Part shown: piece after piece, positions 16,671-23,631 of the stretch | How positions within the stretch are numbered: position 1 is the stretch's first letter | How the letters are laid out: every line of letters starts with the position of its first letter | DNA from: Nocardioides guangzhouensis | GTDB lineage: Bacteria; Actinomycetota; Actinomycetes; Propionibacteriales; Nocardioidaceae | DNA: 64,000 bases | Assembly (NCBI RefSeq): GCF_004519545.1 | Contig: NZ_SDKM01000016.1 | Coordinates: 45,682 to 109,681 of the forward strand | Direction of reading: 5' to 3' | Notes under the pieces: generated by a model | Seen by the model: the letters and a program-made list of their open reading frames with translations, nothing else | What the model was told of the DNA's origin: nothing | Databases searched by the model: none | Position numbers and translations under genes: made by a program

Positions 16671-17777
16671 TCAACGGATGCTCAAAATCTTAGCGAGGTC
16701 GTAGCCCGAAGGCTCCTCCAACTGGCCGTATCCGCACGACTCCGGGTCGCGGTCCGGGCGCCAGCGCTTGAACTGCGCCGTGTGCCGGAACCGCCGGCCC
16801 TCCATGTGGTCGTAGCCGACCTCCAGCACCCGCTCGGGGCGCAGTGGCGTGAAGGAGAGGTCCTTGCCCTGGCTCCACCGGCTCTGGGTGCCCGGGACCC
16901 GGTCGGGGTTGGCGATCGCCCCGTTCTGCCACGCGCCCCACGGGTGGTCCTCGATGGCGCAGACCAGCGGCTGGAGCTCCTCGAACAGCTCGGCCCGGCG
17001 CTTCTCGGTGAAGGAGGCCGAGACGCCGATGTGCTGCAGCGTCCCCTCGTCGTACAGACCGAGCAGCATCGAGCCGAGCAGCGGCCGGTCCTTCGTCGAG
17101 GTCTTGTGCTCGCGGTAGCCGCAGAGCACCACGTCGGCGGTGCGGGAGTGCTTGATCTTGAGCATGGTGCGGGCGTTCGGCTGGTACGCCGCGTCCAGCG
17201 GCTTCGCGATGACGCCGTCGAGGCCGGCGCCCTCGAAGGTGTGGAACCACTGCTCCGCCTCGGCCGGGTCGGTGGTCGTGCGGGTGAGGTGGCAGGCGCC
17301 GTCCTGGCCGTCGAGGTGGGCGAGCGCCTCCTCCATCGCGGCCCGGCGCTCGGCGAACGGCCGGTCGACGTACGACGCGTCGCCGAGGGCGAGCAGGTCG
17401 AACGCCACGAACTCGGCGGGGGTCTTCTCGGCGAGCATCGTGATCCGGGACTCGGCCGGGTGGATCCGCTCCTGGAGCGTCTCGAACTCCAGCCGGGCCT
17501 CGCCCTCCTCGCCGAGCGCGACGAAGAGCTCGCCGTCGAGCACCACCCGGTCGGGCAGCTGCTCGCGGGCCGCGGCGACCACCTCGGGGAAGTAGCGGGT
17601 CAGCGGCTTGGTGTTGCGCGAGGCCAGCTCGACCTCGTCGCCGTCCTTGAAGACCAGGCAGCGGAAGCCGTCCCACTTCGGCTCGAACGAGAGGCCGCCG
17701 TACTTCGCGGGGTCGGGGATCCCCTTCACCGGTTTGGCCAGCATCGGCAGGACAGGAGGCATCACCGGCAGGTCCAT
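16671..17777 (-). CDS. ligC: ATP-dependent DNA ligase, LigC type
   Basis: 368-residue ATP-dependent DNA ligase. The adenylation motif is KWDGFR with the nucleophilic Lys (LSFEPKWDGFRCLVF, residues ~37-51), followed by RYFPEV, DGELFV, LDGVIAKPLD and LKIKHSRTADVVL; a C-terminal OB-fold is present. The start MDLPVMPPVLPMLAKP matches known actinobacterial LigC proteins, so the ATG at 17777 is preferred over the ATG at 17798. LigC and a stand-alone LigD-type polymerase can cooperate in excision repair independent of Ku. It heads a four-gene minus-strand unit. Confidence 0.93.
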   Translation of the reverse strand: MDLPVMPPVLPMLAKPVKGIPDPAKYGGLSFEPKWDGFRCLVFKDGDEVELASRNTKPLTRYFPEVVAAAREQLPDRVVLDGELFVALGEEGEARLEFETLQERIHPAESRITMLAEKTPAEFVAFDLLALGDASYVDRPFAERRAAMEEALAHLDGQDGACHLTRTTTDPAEAEQWFHTFEGAGLDGVIAKPLDAAYQPNARTMLKIKHSRTADVVLCGYREHKTSTKDRPLLGSMLLGLYDEGTLQHIGVSASFTEKRRAELFEELQPLVCAIEDHPWGAWQNGAIANPDRVPGTQSRWSQGKDLSFTPLRPERVLEVGYDHMEGRRFRHTAQFKRWRPDRDPESCGYGQLEEPSGYDLAKILSIR

Positions 17778-17784
17778 ACCCGGG

Positions 17785-17790
17785 ACCCTA
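17785..17790 (-). promoter_or_regulatory. Predicted -10 element of leaderless ligC transcript
   Basis: Minus-strand TAGGGT, 7 nt before the ATG at 17777. Confidence 0.5.
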
Positions 17791-17798
17791 GCCCGCAC

Positions 17799-17885
17799 CG
17801 TCGAGTCGCGCCCCGCTGCACATCGAGTTGCGCCTCCCTCGCCCAGCGAGGCGCAACTCGACGGCGAGGGAGGCGCAACTCAACG
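17799..17885. repeat. Cluster of 22-bp repeats in inverted arrangement
   Basis: Two plus-oriented 22-bp units (17799-17820 starting CGTCGAGTCGCGCC; 17821-17842 starting CATCGAGTTGCGCC) are followed by two inverted units (17846-17863, an 18-bp truncated copy, and 17864-17885). TCGAGTTGCGCCTC at 17823-17836 and GAGGCGCAACTCGA at 17848-17861 form a perfect 14-bp inverted repeat. It lies between the ligC promoter and tRNA-Gln. The CGTCGAG head and 22-nt period are shared with the repeat at 62827-62892. Confidence 0.75.
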
Positions 17886-17900
17886 GGAGGGGGCGGGGAT

Positions 17901-17906
17901 TAGGGT
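17901..17906 (+). promoter_or_regulatory. Predicted -10 element of tRNA-Gln
   Basis: TAGGGT 12 nt before the mature tRNA 5' end. A -35 element is not obvious; the region overlaps the end of the repeat cluster. Confidence 0.4.
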
Positions 17907-17918
17907 GATGCCGTTCAT

Positions 17919-17997
17919 TCCCCGGTTGGTCTGCCGGCAGGGCCCGCCTGACTTTGAATCAGGACTAGCGACGTAGGTTCGACTCCTACCCGGGGAG
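17919..17997 (+). tRNA. tRNA-Gln (anticodon TTG)
   Basis: Acceptor stem TCCCCGG/CCGGGGA, discriminator G, D arm GGTC...GGCC with the GG of the D loop, anticodon stem CCTGA/TCAGG enclosing CTTTGAA (anticodon TTG), and T arm GTAGG-TTCGACT-CCTAC. By my folding the variable region is about 9 nt and there is one extra base between D and anticodon stems, longer than the usual 72-nt tRNA-Gln. CCA is not encoded. tRNA-Gln upstream of glmU is a common actinobacterial order. Confidence 0.88.
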
Positions 17998-18025
17998 CTG
18001 GTCTCGGTTACCCAGGAGGAAGTCT

Positions 18026-19486
18026 GTGGCAAGCAACCTGACCGTGGTGGTCCTCGCCGCCGGCGGCGGCACCCGCATGAAGTCCAAGACCATGAAGGTC
18101 CTGCACCCGGTCGGCGGCCGCAGCATGGTCGGCCACGTGCTGACCGCGGTGCAACAGATGGAGCCGTCGCGCATCGTCGCGGTGGTCGGCACCCAGCGCG
18201 AGCAGGTGGGTCCGCACATCCACGAGCTGGTGCCCGACGCGGTGCTCGCCGTCCAGGAGACCCAGGACGGCACCGGGCACGCGGTCAAGGTGGCGCTCGA
18301 GGCCCTCGGCGGGAAGGTCGACGGGACGGTCGTGGTGGTCACCGGCGACACCCCGCTGCTGCGCGGAGAGAGCCTGCGCGCGTTCGCGGAGGAGCACGAC
18401 GCGGCCCAGCGTGCGGTCAGCATCCTGTCCGGACGGGTCGCGAACCCGTTCGGGTACGGCCGGGTGGTCCGCAACACCGAGGGCGACGTCGAGGGGATTG
18501 TCGAGGAGAAGGACGCGACCCCCGAGCAGCGAGAGATCGACGAGATCAACTCCGGCATCCTCGCCTTCGACGGGGCCTTCCTCGTCGACGCCCTCGACCG
18601 GGTCGGCAACGACAACGCCAAGGGGGAGTACTACCTCACCGACACCGTCGGCATCGCCCGCGCGGACGGGCTGACCGTCGGGGCGTTCCCGGTGGACGAC
18701 GTCATGCAGACCGAAGGCGCCAACGACCGCGCCCAGCTCGCGGCGCTGGGGCGCGAGATGAACCGCCGCATCGTCGACCGGTGGATGCGGGACGGGGTCA
18801 CCGTGATGGATCCCGAGACCACCTGGATCGAGTCCGACGTGGTGCTGGCCCCCGACGTGACGATCCTGCCCGGCACCCAGCTGCTCGGTGCCACCGTGGT
18901 CGCCGAGGACGCGGTGGTCGGCCCGGACACGACGCTCAAGGACTGCGAGATCGGCTCCGGTGCCCGGGTGGTCCGCACCCATGCCGAGCTCGCGGTGATC
19001 GGCGAGAACGCGACCGTCGGCCCCTTCGCCTACTTGCGGCCCGGGGCCCGGCTCGGCGCCGGTGGCAAGATCGGCACCTTCGTCGAGGTCAAGAACTCCC
19101 ACATCGGGGACGGCGCGAAGGTGCCGCACCTGTCCTACGTCGGCGACGCCGAGGTCGGCGAGGGCGCCAACATCGGCGCCGGCACGACCTTCGCCAACTA
19201 CGACGGCGTCGCCAAGCACCGCACGGTGGTCGGCCGCTACGCCAAGACCTCGTGCAACAACACGTTCGTCGCGCCCGTCACGATCGGTGACGGCGCCACC
19301 ACGGGCGCGGGGGCGGTCATCCGCCGCGACGTGCCGCCCGGGTCGCTCGCGGTCAGCGGTGGTCCCCAGCGCAACCTCGAGGGCTGGGTGCTTTCCCGTC
19401 GGGCGGGCACGAAGCAGGCCGAGGCCGCCGAGCAGGCGCTCCCCGGAGCCACCGACGGCGCCCCCTCCGACAGCACGTCCGGATGA
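18026..19486 (+). CDS. glmU: Bifunctional UDP-GlcNAc pyrophosphorylase / glucosamine-1-phosphate acetyltransferase
   Basis: 486-residue bifunctional enzyme making UDP-N-acetylglucosamine for peptidoglycan and polysaccharides. The N-terminal uridyltransferase starts with VVVLAAGGGTRMKSKTMKVL and contains TGDTPLLRGESL and EINSGILAF. The C-terminal left-handed beta-helix acetyltransferase has hexapeptide repeats and the segments NSHIGDGAKVPHLSYVGDAE and IGAGTTFANYDG. The GTG start has AGGAGGA about 5 nt upstream (18012-18020). The last 35 residues form an Ala/Thr-rich tail. It lies directly after tRNA-Gln and before prs. Confidence 0.97.
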   Translation: MASNLTVVVLAAGGGTRMKSKTMKVLHPVGGRSMVGHVLTAVQQMEPSRIVAVVGTQREQVGPHIHELVPDAVLAVQETQDGTGHAVKVALEALGGKVDGTVVVVTGDTPLLRGESLRAFAEEHDAAQRAVSILSGRVANPFGYGRVVRNTEGDVEGIVEEKDATPEQREIDEINSGILAFDGAFLVDALDRVGNDNAKGEYYLTDTVGIARADGLTVGAFPVDDVMQTEGANDRAQLAALGREMNRRIVDRWMRDGVTVMDPETTWIESDVVLAPDVTILPGTQLLGATVVAEDAVVGPDTTLKDCEIGSGARVVRTHAELAVIGENATVGPFAYLRPGARLGAGGKIGTFVEVKNSHIGDGAKVPHLSYVGDAEVGEGANIGAGTTFANYDGVAKHRTVVGRYAKTSCNNTFVAPVTIGDGATTGAGAVIRRDVPPGSLAVSGGPQRNLEGWVLSRRAGTKQAEAAEQALPGATDGAPSDSTSG

Positions 19487-19586
19487 GCCGTCTCGCCACG
19501 CCGGACCCGATTCGCGGCCGGGCCGGTCGGGGAGGCACAATCGGGTGACCGGCTCGTCAGCACGCACACCACGAGGAGCATCCGGC

Positions 19587-20567
19587 GTGAGCGGAATGAA
19601 GCGGACCACCGAGAAGAACCTCATGGTCTTCAGCGGCCGGGCGCACCCCGACCTCGCCCAGGAGGTCGCCGAGCAGCTCGGTACCGGCCTGGTCCCGCAG
19701 TCGGCGTACGAGTTCGCCAACTCCGAGATCTACGTCCGCTACGAGGAGTCGGTCCGCGGCTGCGACGCCTTCGTGATCCAGAGCCACACCGCTCCGATCA
19801 ACGAGTGGATCATGGAGCACCTGATCATGGTCGACGCGCTCAAGCGGGCCTCGGCCAAGCGCATCACCGTCGTGATGCCGTTCTACGGGTACGCCCGCCA
19901 GGACAAGAAGCACCGTGGCCGCGAGCCGATCTCGGCCCGGCTGATGGCCGACCTGTTCAAGACCGCCGGCGCCGACCGGCTGATCACGGTCGACCTGCAC
20001 GCCGACCAGATCCAGGGCTTCTTCGACGGCCCGGTCGACCACCTGATGGCGCTGCCGATCCTCGCCGACTACGTCAAGCAGAAGTACGGCGACGAGCGGC
20101 TGGCCGTGGTGTCTCCGGACGCCGGACGGATCAAGGTGGCCGAGCGCTGGTCCGCCCGCCTCGGCGGCGCCCCGCTGGCGTTCATCCACAAGTCCCGCCG
20201 CATCGACCGGCCCAACGAGACCGTGGCGAACCGCGTGGTCGGTGACGTCAAGGGCCGCATGTGCGTGCTGGTCGACGACATGATCGACACCGGCGGCACG
20301 ATCGTGAAGGCCGCCGACGCGCTGATGGCCGACGGCGCCGCGGGCGTGATCATCGCCGCGACCCACGCGATCCTCTCCGAGCCGGCGGTCGACCGGCTCA
20401 AGAACAGCCCGGCCACCGAGGTGGTCGTCACGAACACCCTCCCGCTCACCGACGACCGGCGCTTCGACAAGCTCACCTGCCTGTCGATCGCTCCGCTCAT
20501 CGCCCGGGCGATCCGCGAGGTGTTCGAGGACGGCTCGGTGACCTCGATGTTCGACGGGCACGCCTGA
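19587..20567 (+). CDS. prs: Ribose-phosphate pyrophosphokinase (PRPP synthetase)
   Basis: 326-residue enzyme converting ribose 5-phosphate and ATP to PRPP for nucleotide, His and Trp synthesis. Clear motifs: the flexible-loop and ATP region PFYGYARQDKKHRGREPIS, metal-binding VDLHADQIQGFF, SPDAGRIKVAE, and the PRPP loop VLVDDMIDTGGTIVKAA. The GTG at 19587 has GAGGAG 8 nt upstream; an ATG nine bases later and an in-frame GTG at 19545 are less well placed. A CACAAT hexamer at 19536-19541 may give it a promoter separate from glmU. Confidence 0.96.
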   Translation: MSGMKRTTEKNLMVFSGRAHPDLAQEVAEQLGTGLVPQSAYEFANSEIYVRYEESVRGCDAFVIQSHTAPINEWIMEHLIMVDALKRASAKRITVVMPFYGYARQDKKHRGREPISARLMADLFKTAGADRLITVDLHADQIQGFFDGPVDHLMALPILADYVKQKYGDERLAVVSPDAGRIKVAERWSARLGGAPLAFIHKSRRIDRPNETVANRVVGDVKGRMCVLVDDMIDTGGTIVKAADALMADGAAGVIIAATHAILSEPAVDRLKNSPATEVVVTNTLPLTDDRRFDKLTCLSIAPLIARAIREVFEDGSVTSMFDGHA

Positions 20568-20596
20568 CCCGGGCGCACGACGCCGCACGTCCCCGC

Positions 20597-21229
20597 TCAA
20601 CCGGTGGCGAGCAGCGCCAGTCCGTCACCGCCGACCAGGTCCGGGTCGGGTGACCGGCCCGAGCAGAGCATGAGCAGCTCCTGCACCGGTCCCTCGATCG
20701 TGGGGCCGGACCCGCGCACCCAGTCGATGTCGGTGGCGCTCATGCGCGTCCCGCGCACCACGCGTCGGTTGCCCATCAGGGACCACAGCAGGCGAGCCCG
20801 GTCGGCGGCGACCGCGGCGGCCTCGGGCGGCATGTCCCGCCGCAGGCCGAGCGGGCGGACGATGTCCTGGTGGTGCAGCAGCGCGTCGATCAGCGGCTCG
20901 ACGGACGTGGTCGTGGGCACGTGGTGCGTGGAGGTCGCGAAGCGCTCGAAGTCGGCCAGGATCGACTCCCGCGTCTCCCGCTCGCCGAGCCGCCTGACCT
21001 CGCGGAAGATCATCGTGTTGTAGCCGCGGCCGAGGTTGCGCAGCAGCATGCCCGGCATCTGCCGCCAGCCGGTCTGCGGAGTGGAGATCACGTGCGCCGC
21101 CACGTCCTTGACCGTCCAGCCGGGGCAGAGGGTGTCGTGCTCCCACTGCTCGTCGGAGAGCCCGGTCAGGGTCGCCGCGAGGACGGCGCGCTCGGTGTGG
21201 ATGTGCTTCCAGAGCTGTGCGTGGTCCAT
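20597..21229 (-). CDS. Maleylpyruvate isomerase / mycothiol-dependent DinB family protein
   Basis: 210-residue protein with the actinobacterial mycothiol-dependent enzyme N-terminal domain. The typical segments are LSDEQWEHDTLCPGWTVKD and VAAHVISTPQTGW, and a His-containing helix LIDALLHHQDIVRPLG supplies further metal-site candidates. These proteins use mycothiol to handle electrophiles or isomerise substrates; the specific reaction is not known. It is divergent from a MarR regulator, with two palindromic operator-like sites between them, so it is probably the target of that regulator. Confidence 0.85.
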   Translation of the reverse strand: MDHAQLWKHIHTERAVLAATLTGLSDEQWEHDTLCPGWTVKDVAAHVISTPQTGWRQMPGMLLRNLGRGYNTMIFREVRRLGERETRESILADFERFATSTHHVPTTTSVEPLIDALLHHQDIVRPLGLRRDMPPEAAAVAADRARLLWSLMGNRRVVRGTRMSATDIDWVRGSGPTIEGPVQELLMLCSGRSPDPDLVGGDGLALLATG

Positions 21230-21245
21230 GGTCGACCTCGGTAGG

Positions 21246-21288
21246 ATGGTCAGAGTCCCTGACCATTATGGTCAGTCTGTCTGACTAG
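21246..21288. promoter_or_regulatory. Tandem palindromic operators, probably for the adjacent MarR regulator
   Basis: Site 1: ATGGTCAG (21246-21253), 5-nt spacer, CTGACCAT (21259-21266), a perfect 8-bp inverted repeat. Site 2: ATGGTCAG (21268-21275), 5-nt spacer, CTGACTAG (21281-21288), with the outer two bases degenerate. Centres are 22 bp apart, two helical turns. The sites lie in the 90-bp gap between the divergent DinB-type gene and the MarR gene, where they could repress both promoters. Confidence 0.8.
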
Positions 21289-21319
21289 GTTGTCAAGGCT
21301 CGACCGTCGAGGAGGAGGC

Positions 21320-21748
21320 GTGCCCGACCTGCACCCGGGGCTGCTCATGTCGATCGCCGCTCGACACGTCGAGATGCGGGTGATGCGGGCCCTGCACGAG
21401 GCCGGTCACGAGCTCACGCTCGCCCAGGGCCGGCTGATGGCCGGCATCGACGGGGAGGGGACCCGGCTCACCGACCTGGCCGCGCGGGCACAGATCACCA
21501 AGCAGAGCGCGGGGTTCCTCGTCGACCAGGTCGAACGCCTGGGGTACGTCGAGCGGGTGCCCGACCCGACCGACGCCCGGGCCCGCCTGGTCCGGCTGGC
21601 CCCGCGCGGGCGCGAGGCCCAGCGCGAGGCGCGTCACGTCGAGCGACAGGTGCGGCACGAGTGGGAGCAGCACCTCGGCCAGGAGCGGATGGCCGCGCTG
21701 CAGGACGCGCTCACGTCGCTGCGGGAGATCACCGACCCCTGGGCGTGA
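21320..21748 (+). CDS. MarR-family transcriptional regulator
   Basis: 142-residue winged-helix regulator. Helices of the DNA-binding domain are seen in GTRLTDLAARAQITKQSAGF and LVDQVERLGYVERVPDPTD, followed by the wing residues DARARLVRLAPRG. The GTG start at 21320 has GGAGGAGG directly upstream (21311-21318), and the encoded sequence before it is not family-like. It probably represses itself and the divergent mycothiol-type gene through the paired sites at 21246-21288, and would be released by an electrophile or phenolic ligand, as in many MarR proteins. Confidence 0.92.
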   Translation: MPDLHPGLLMSIAARHVEMRVMRALHEAGHELTLAQGRLMAGIDGEGTRLTDLAARAQITKQSAGFLVDQVERLGYVERVPDPTDARARLVRLAPRGREAQREARHVERQVRHEWEQHLGQERMAALQDALTSLREITDPWA

Positions 21749-22020
21749 CCCCGGCGTGGACGATGGTGGGCGGACGCGGATTCGCGCCCGCCCCGGCCCG
21801 CGGCTAAGATCGGACAGTTGCCTCGGCGAGGGAACCTGCGCCTCACGCGGGTGTCCGTGATCGACTGGGCCGGCCAGACCTCCTGCTGCGCCGCGCTGAC
21901 CCGGTCGCGCGGCGCTCGTCGTCTCCGGGCCGCGGGGTCCGCGCGGGGCAGCCACCAGTCGCCGACGAACTGTCGCTGCACGAACGCACACAACGACGTA
22001 CGCACGAGGAGAACAGACGC
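21749..22020 (+). promoter_or_regulatory. Leader region of rplY with -10-like element
   Basis: A 272-bp gap without a convincing gene. TAAGAT at 21805-21810 is a good -10 hexamer; a start near 21817 would give a leader of about 200 nt, long enough for structure or autoregulation. A TTG-initiated frame from 21818 runs into rplY out of frame but has Arg/Ser-rich, non-protein-like content. GAGGAG at about 22004-22009 is the rplY ribosome site. Confidence 0.4.
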
Positions 22021-22716
22021 ATGGCCGCCGAGAAGATCGCCGCCGAGACCCGGACCGAGTTCGGCAAGGGTGCCGCCCGCCGCATCCGCCGTGAGCACAA
22101 GGTCCCCGCCGTCATCTACGGCCACGGCAACGAGCCGGTCCACGTGACCCTGCCGGGCCACGAGACGATGATGGCGCTCAAGCACGGCGGTGCGAACGCG
22201 CTGCTCGAGCTCGACATCGAGGGCACCGCCCAGCTCGCCCTGACCAAGCAGGTCCAGGTCGACCCGATCCGCCGGGTGCTCGAGCACATCGACTTCGTCG
22301 CGGTCCGTCGGGGCGAGAAGGTCACCGTCGACATCCCGGTGCACCTCGTCGGCGAGGCCGGCCCGGACACCCTGGTCGTCACCGAGAACGCCGTGGTGTC
22401 GGTCGAGGCCGAGGCCACCCACATCCCCGAGTACGTCGAGGTCTCCATCGAGGGCGCCGAGGTCGGCACCCAGATCCACGCCTCCGACCTGCGGCTGCCC
22501 GAAGGCACCACGCTGCTCACCGACGGCCAGATCCTGGTCGTCAACATCACCAACGCGCCGACCGCCGAGGAGCTCGAGGCGGAGCTGGAGGAGGCCGAGG
22601 CCGAGGTCGGTATCGAGCGCGACGAGGCCGAGGAGCCCGCCGAGGCTGCCGAGGGCGAGGCCGCCGAGGGCGAGGCCGCCGAGGGCGAGGCCGCCGAGGC
22701 GTCCACGGAGGAGTGA
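22021..22716 (+). CDS. rplY: 50S ribosomal protein L25/general stress protein Ctc
   Basis: 231-residue long-form L25 (Ctc type) that binds 5S rRNA. The N-terminal L25 domain shows the typical start ETRTEFGKGAARRIRREHKV and PAVIYGHG; the C-terminal beta domain includes HIDFVAVRRGEKVTVDIPVH. The last ~60 residues are an acidic low-complexity tail with three EGEAA repeats, common in actinobacterial L25. It is followed by pth, the usual partner. Confidence 0.95.
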   Translation: MAAEKIAAETRTEFGKGAARRIRREHKVPAVIYGHGNEPVHVTLPGHETMMALKHGGANALLELDIEGTAQLALTKQVQVDPIRRVLEHIDFVAVRRGEKVTVDIPVHLVGEAGPDTLVVTENAVVSVEAEATHIPEYVEVSIEGAEVGTQIHASDLRLPEGTTLLTDGQILVVNITNAPTAEELEAELEEAEAEVGIERDEAEEPAEAAEGEAAEGEAAEGEAAEASTEE

Positions 22717-22790
22717 CCACCGGCTGGGTCCGCCGCCTCCTCGGAGGCCGTCTCTCCGGAGGCCGGCGGGCCCGGCCGTCGAGGGGCCGG

Positions 22791-22796
22791 GATACT
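22791..22796 (+). promoter_or_regulatory. Predicted -10 element of leaderless pth transcript
   Basis: GATACT, 6 nt before the ATG at 22803, with no ribosome-binding site. The 86-bp gap after rplY thus appears to carry an independent promoter. Confidence 0.5.
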
Positions 22797-22802
22797 TCTG
22801 CC

Positions 22803-23399
22803 ATGACCGCACCACAGGACCTGTGGCTCGTGGTCGGGCTGGGGAATCCCGGCCCGTCCTACTCCGGGCACCGCCACAACGTCGGCTACCTCGTCGCCGA
22901 CGAGCTGGCTTCGCGCATGGGCTCGCCGTTCCGGGCGCACAAGTCCGGGCGGGCCGATGTGGTCGAGGGGCGGCTGACCCCGCCCGGTGCCCCCGGACCC
23001 CGCGTCGTTCTCGTGCGCGGCCGCGGCTACATGAACGAGTCCGGTGGCCCGGTGTCGGCCGTCGCGAAGTTCTACGGCGTGAAGCCGGACCACGTCGTCG
23101 CCATCCACGACGAGCTCGACATCCCCTTCGGCACCCTGCGCGTGAAGTTCGGGGGCGGCGACAACGGGCACAACGGGCTGCGCTCCCTCCGGTCCTCGCT
23201 GGGCACCGGAGACTTCTACCGGGTACGCGCCGGCATCGGCCGACCGCCCGGCCGGCAGCCCGTCGCGGACTTCGTCCTGTCCAACTACTCGAGCACCGAA
23301 CGGGCCGAGCTGCCCTTCCAGGTCGGCGACGCGGCAGACGCCGTCGTGACCCTGGTCACCGAGGGCCTGGACAAGACCCAGTCCCGCTTCAACTCCTGA
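22803..23399 (+). CDS. pth: Peptidyl-tRNA hydrolase
   Basis: 198-residue enzyme that releases tRNA from stalled peptidyl-tRNA. The catalytic set is visible: Asn in VVGLGNPGPSY, His in HRHNVGYLVADEL, and Asp in AIHDELDIPFGTLRVKFGGG, with NGHNGLRS downstream. The substrate loop reads GRGYMNESGGPV, where most homologues have TYMNxSG. It is the last housekeeping gene before the polysaccharide locus. Confidence 0.96.
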   Translation: MTAPQDLWLVVGLGNPGPSYSGHRHNVGYLVADELASRMGSPFRAHKSGRADVVEGRLTPPGAPGPRVVLVRGRGYMNESGGPVSAVAKFYGVKPDHVVAIHDELDIPFGTLRVKFGGGDNGHNGLRSLRSSLGTGDFYRVRAGIGRPPGRQPVADFVLSNYSSTERAELPFQVGDAADAVVTLVTEGLDKTQSRFNS

Positions 23400-23631
23400 T
23401 TCCGCGCGGACCATCCGCCAAGTCGGCACGCCCTGCCTACAGACGAAATCGACAGGCCTAGTCACCATTGGCCCAAAGGGACCATGGGTGCCCCGGTATC
23501 TCCCTTCTGGGGCGGACCTCCTCGATTCCCGAGACCTAGCCTTGCCAGCAGGTGCCGACAGGGGCGGCGCCGGATGCGCGTGACGTTGGGTCTGGGACGG
23601 CACGCCTGGGGGGTTGAAGCGGGGAGATGTC
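23400..23631 (+). promoter_or_regulatory. Upstream region of the polysaccharide locus
   Basis: 232-bp gap without a gene. It contains TAGCCT (23537-23542), a possible -10, and at 23482-23500 a segment GACCATGGGTGCCCCGGTAT that resembles the CCCCAGT-bearing segments upstream of later operons in the locus (for example GACCATGTCACCCCAGTGTT at 48489-48508). GGGGAGA at 23621-23627 is the ribosome site of the next gene. Confidence 0.35.

Noticed and set aside
21818..22147. A TTG-initiated frame upstream of and overlapping rplY
   Set aside because: It has no ribosome site, is rich in Arg, Ser and Pro, and overlaps rplY out of frame; more likely non-coding leader.
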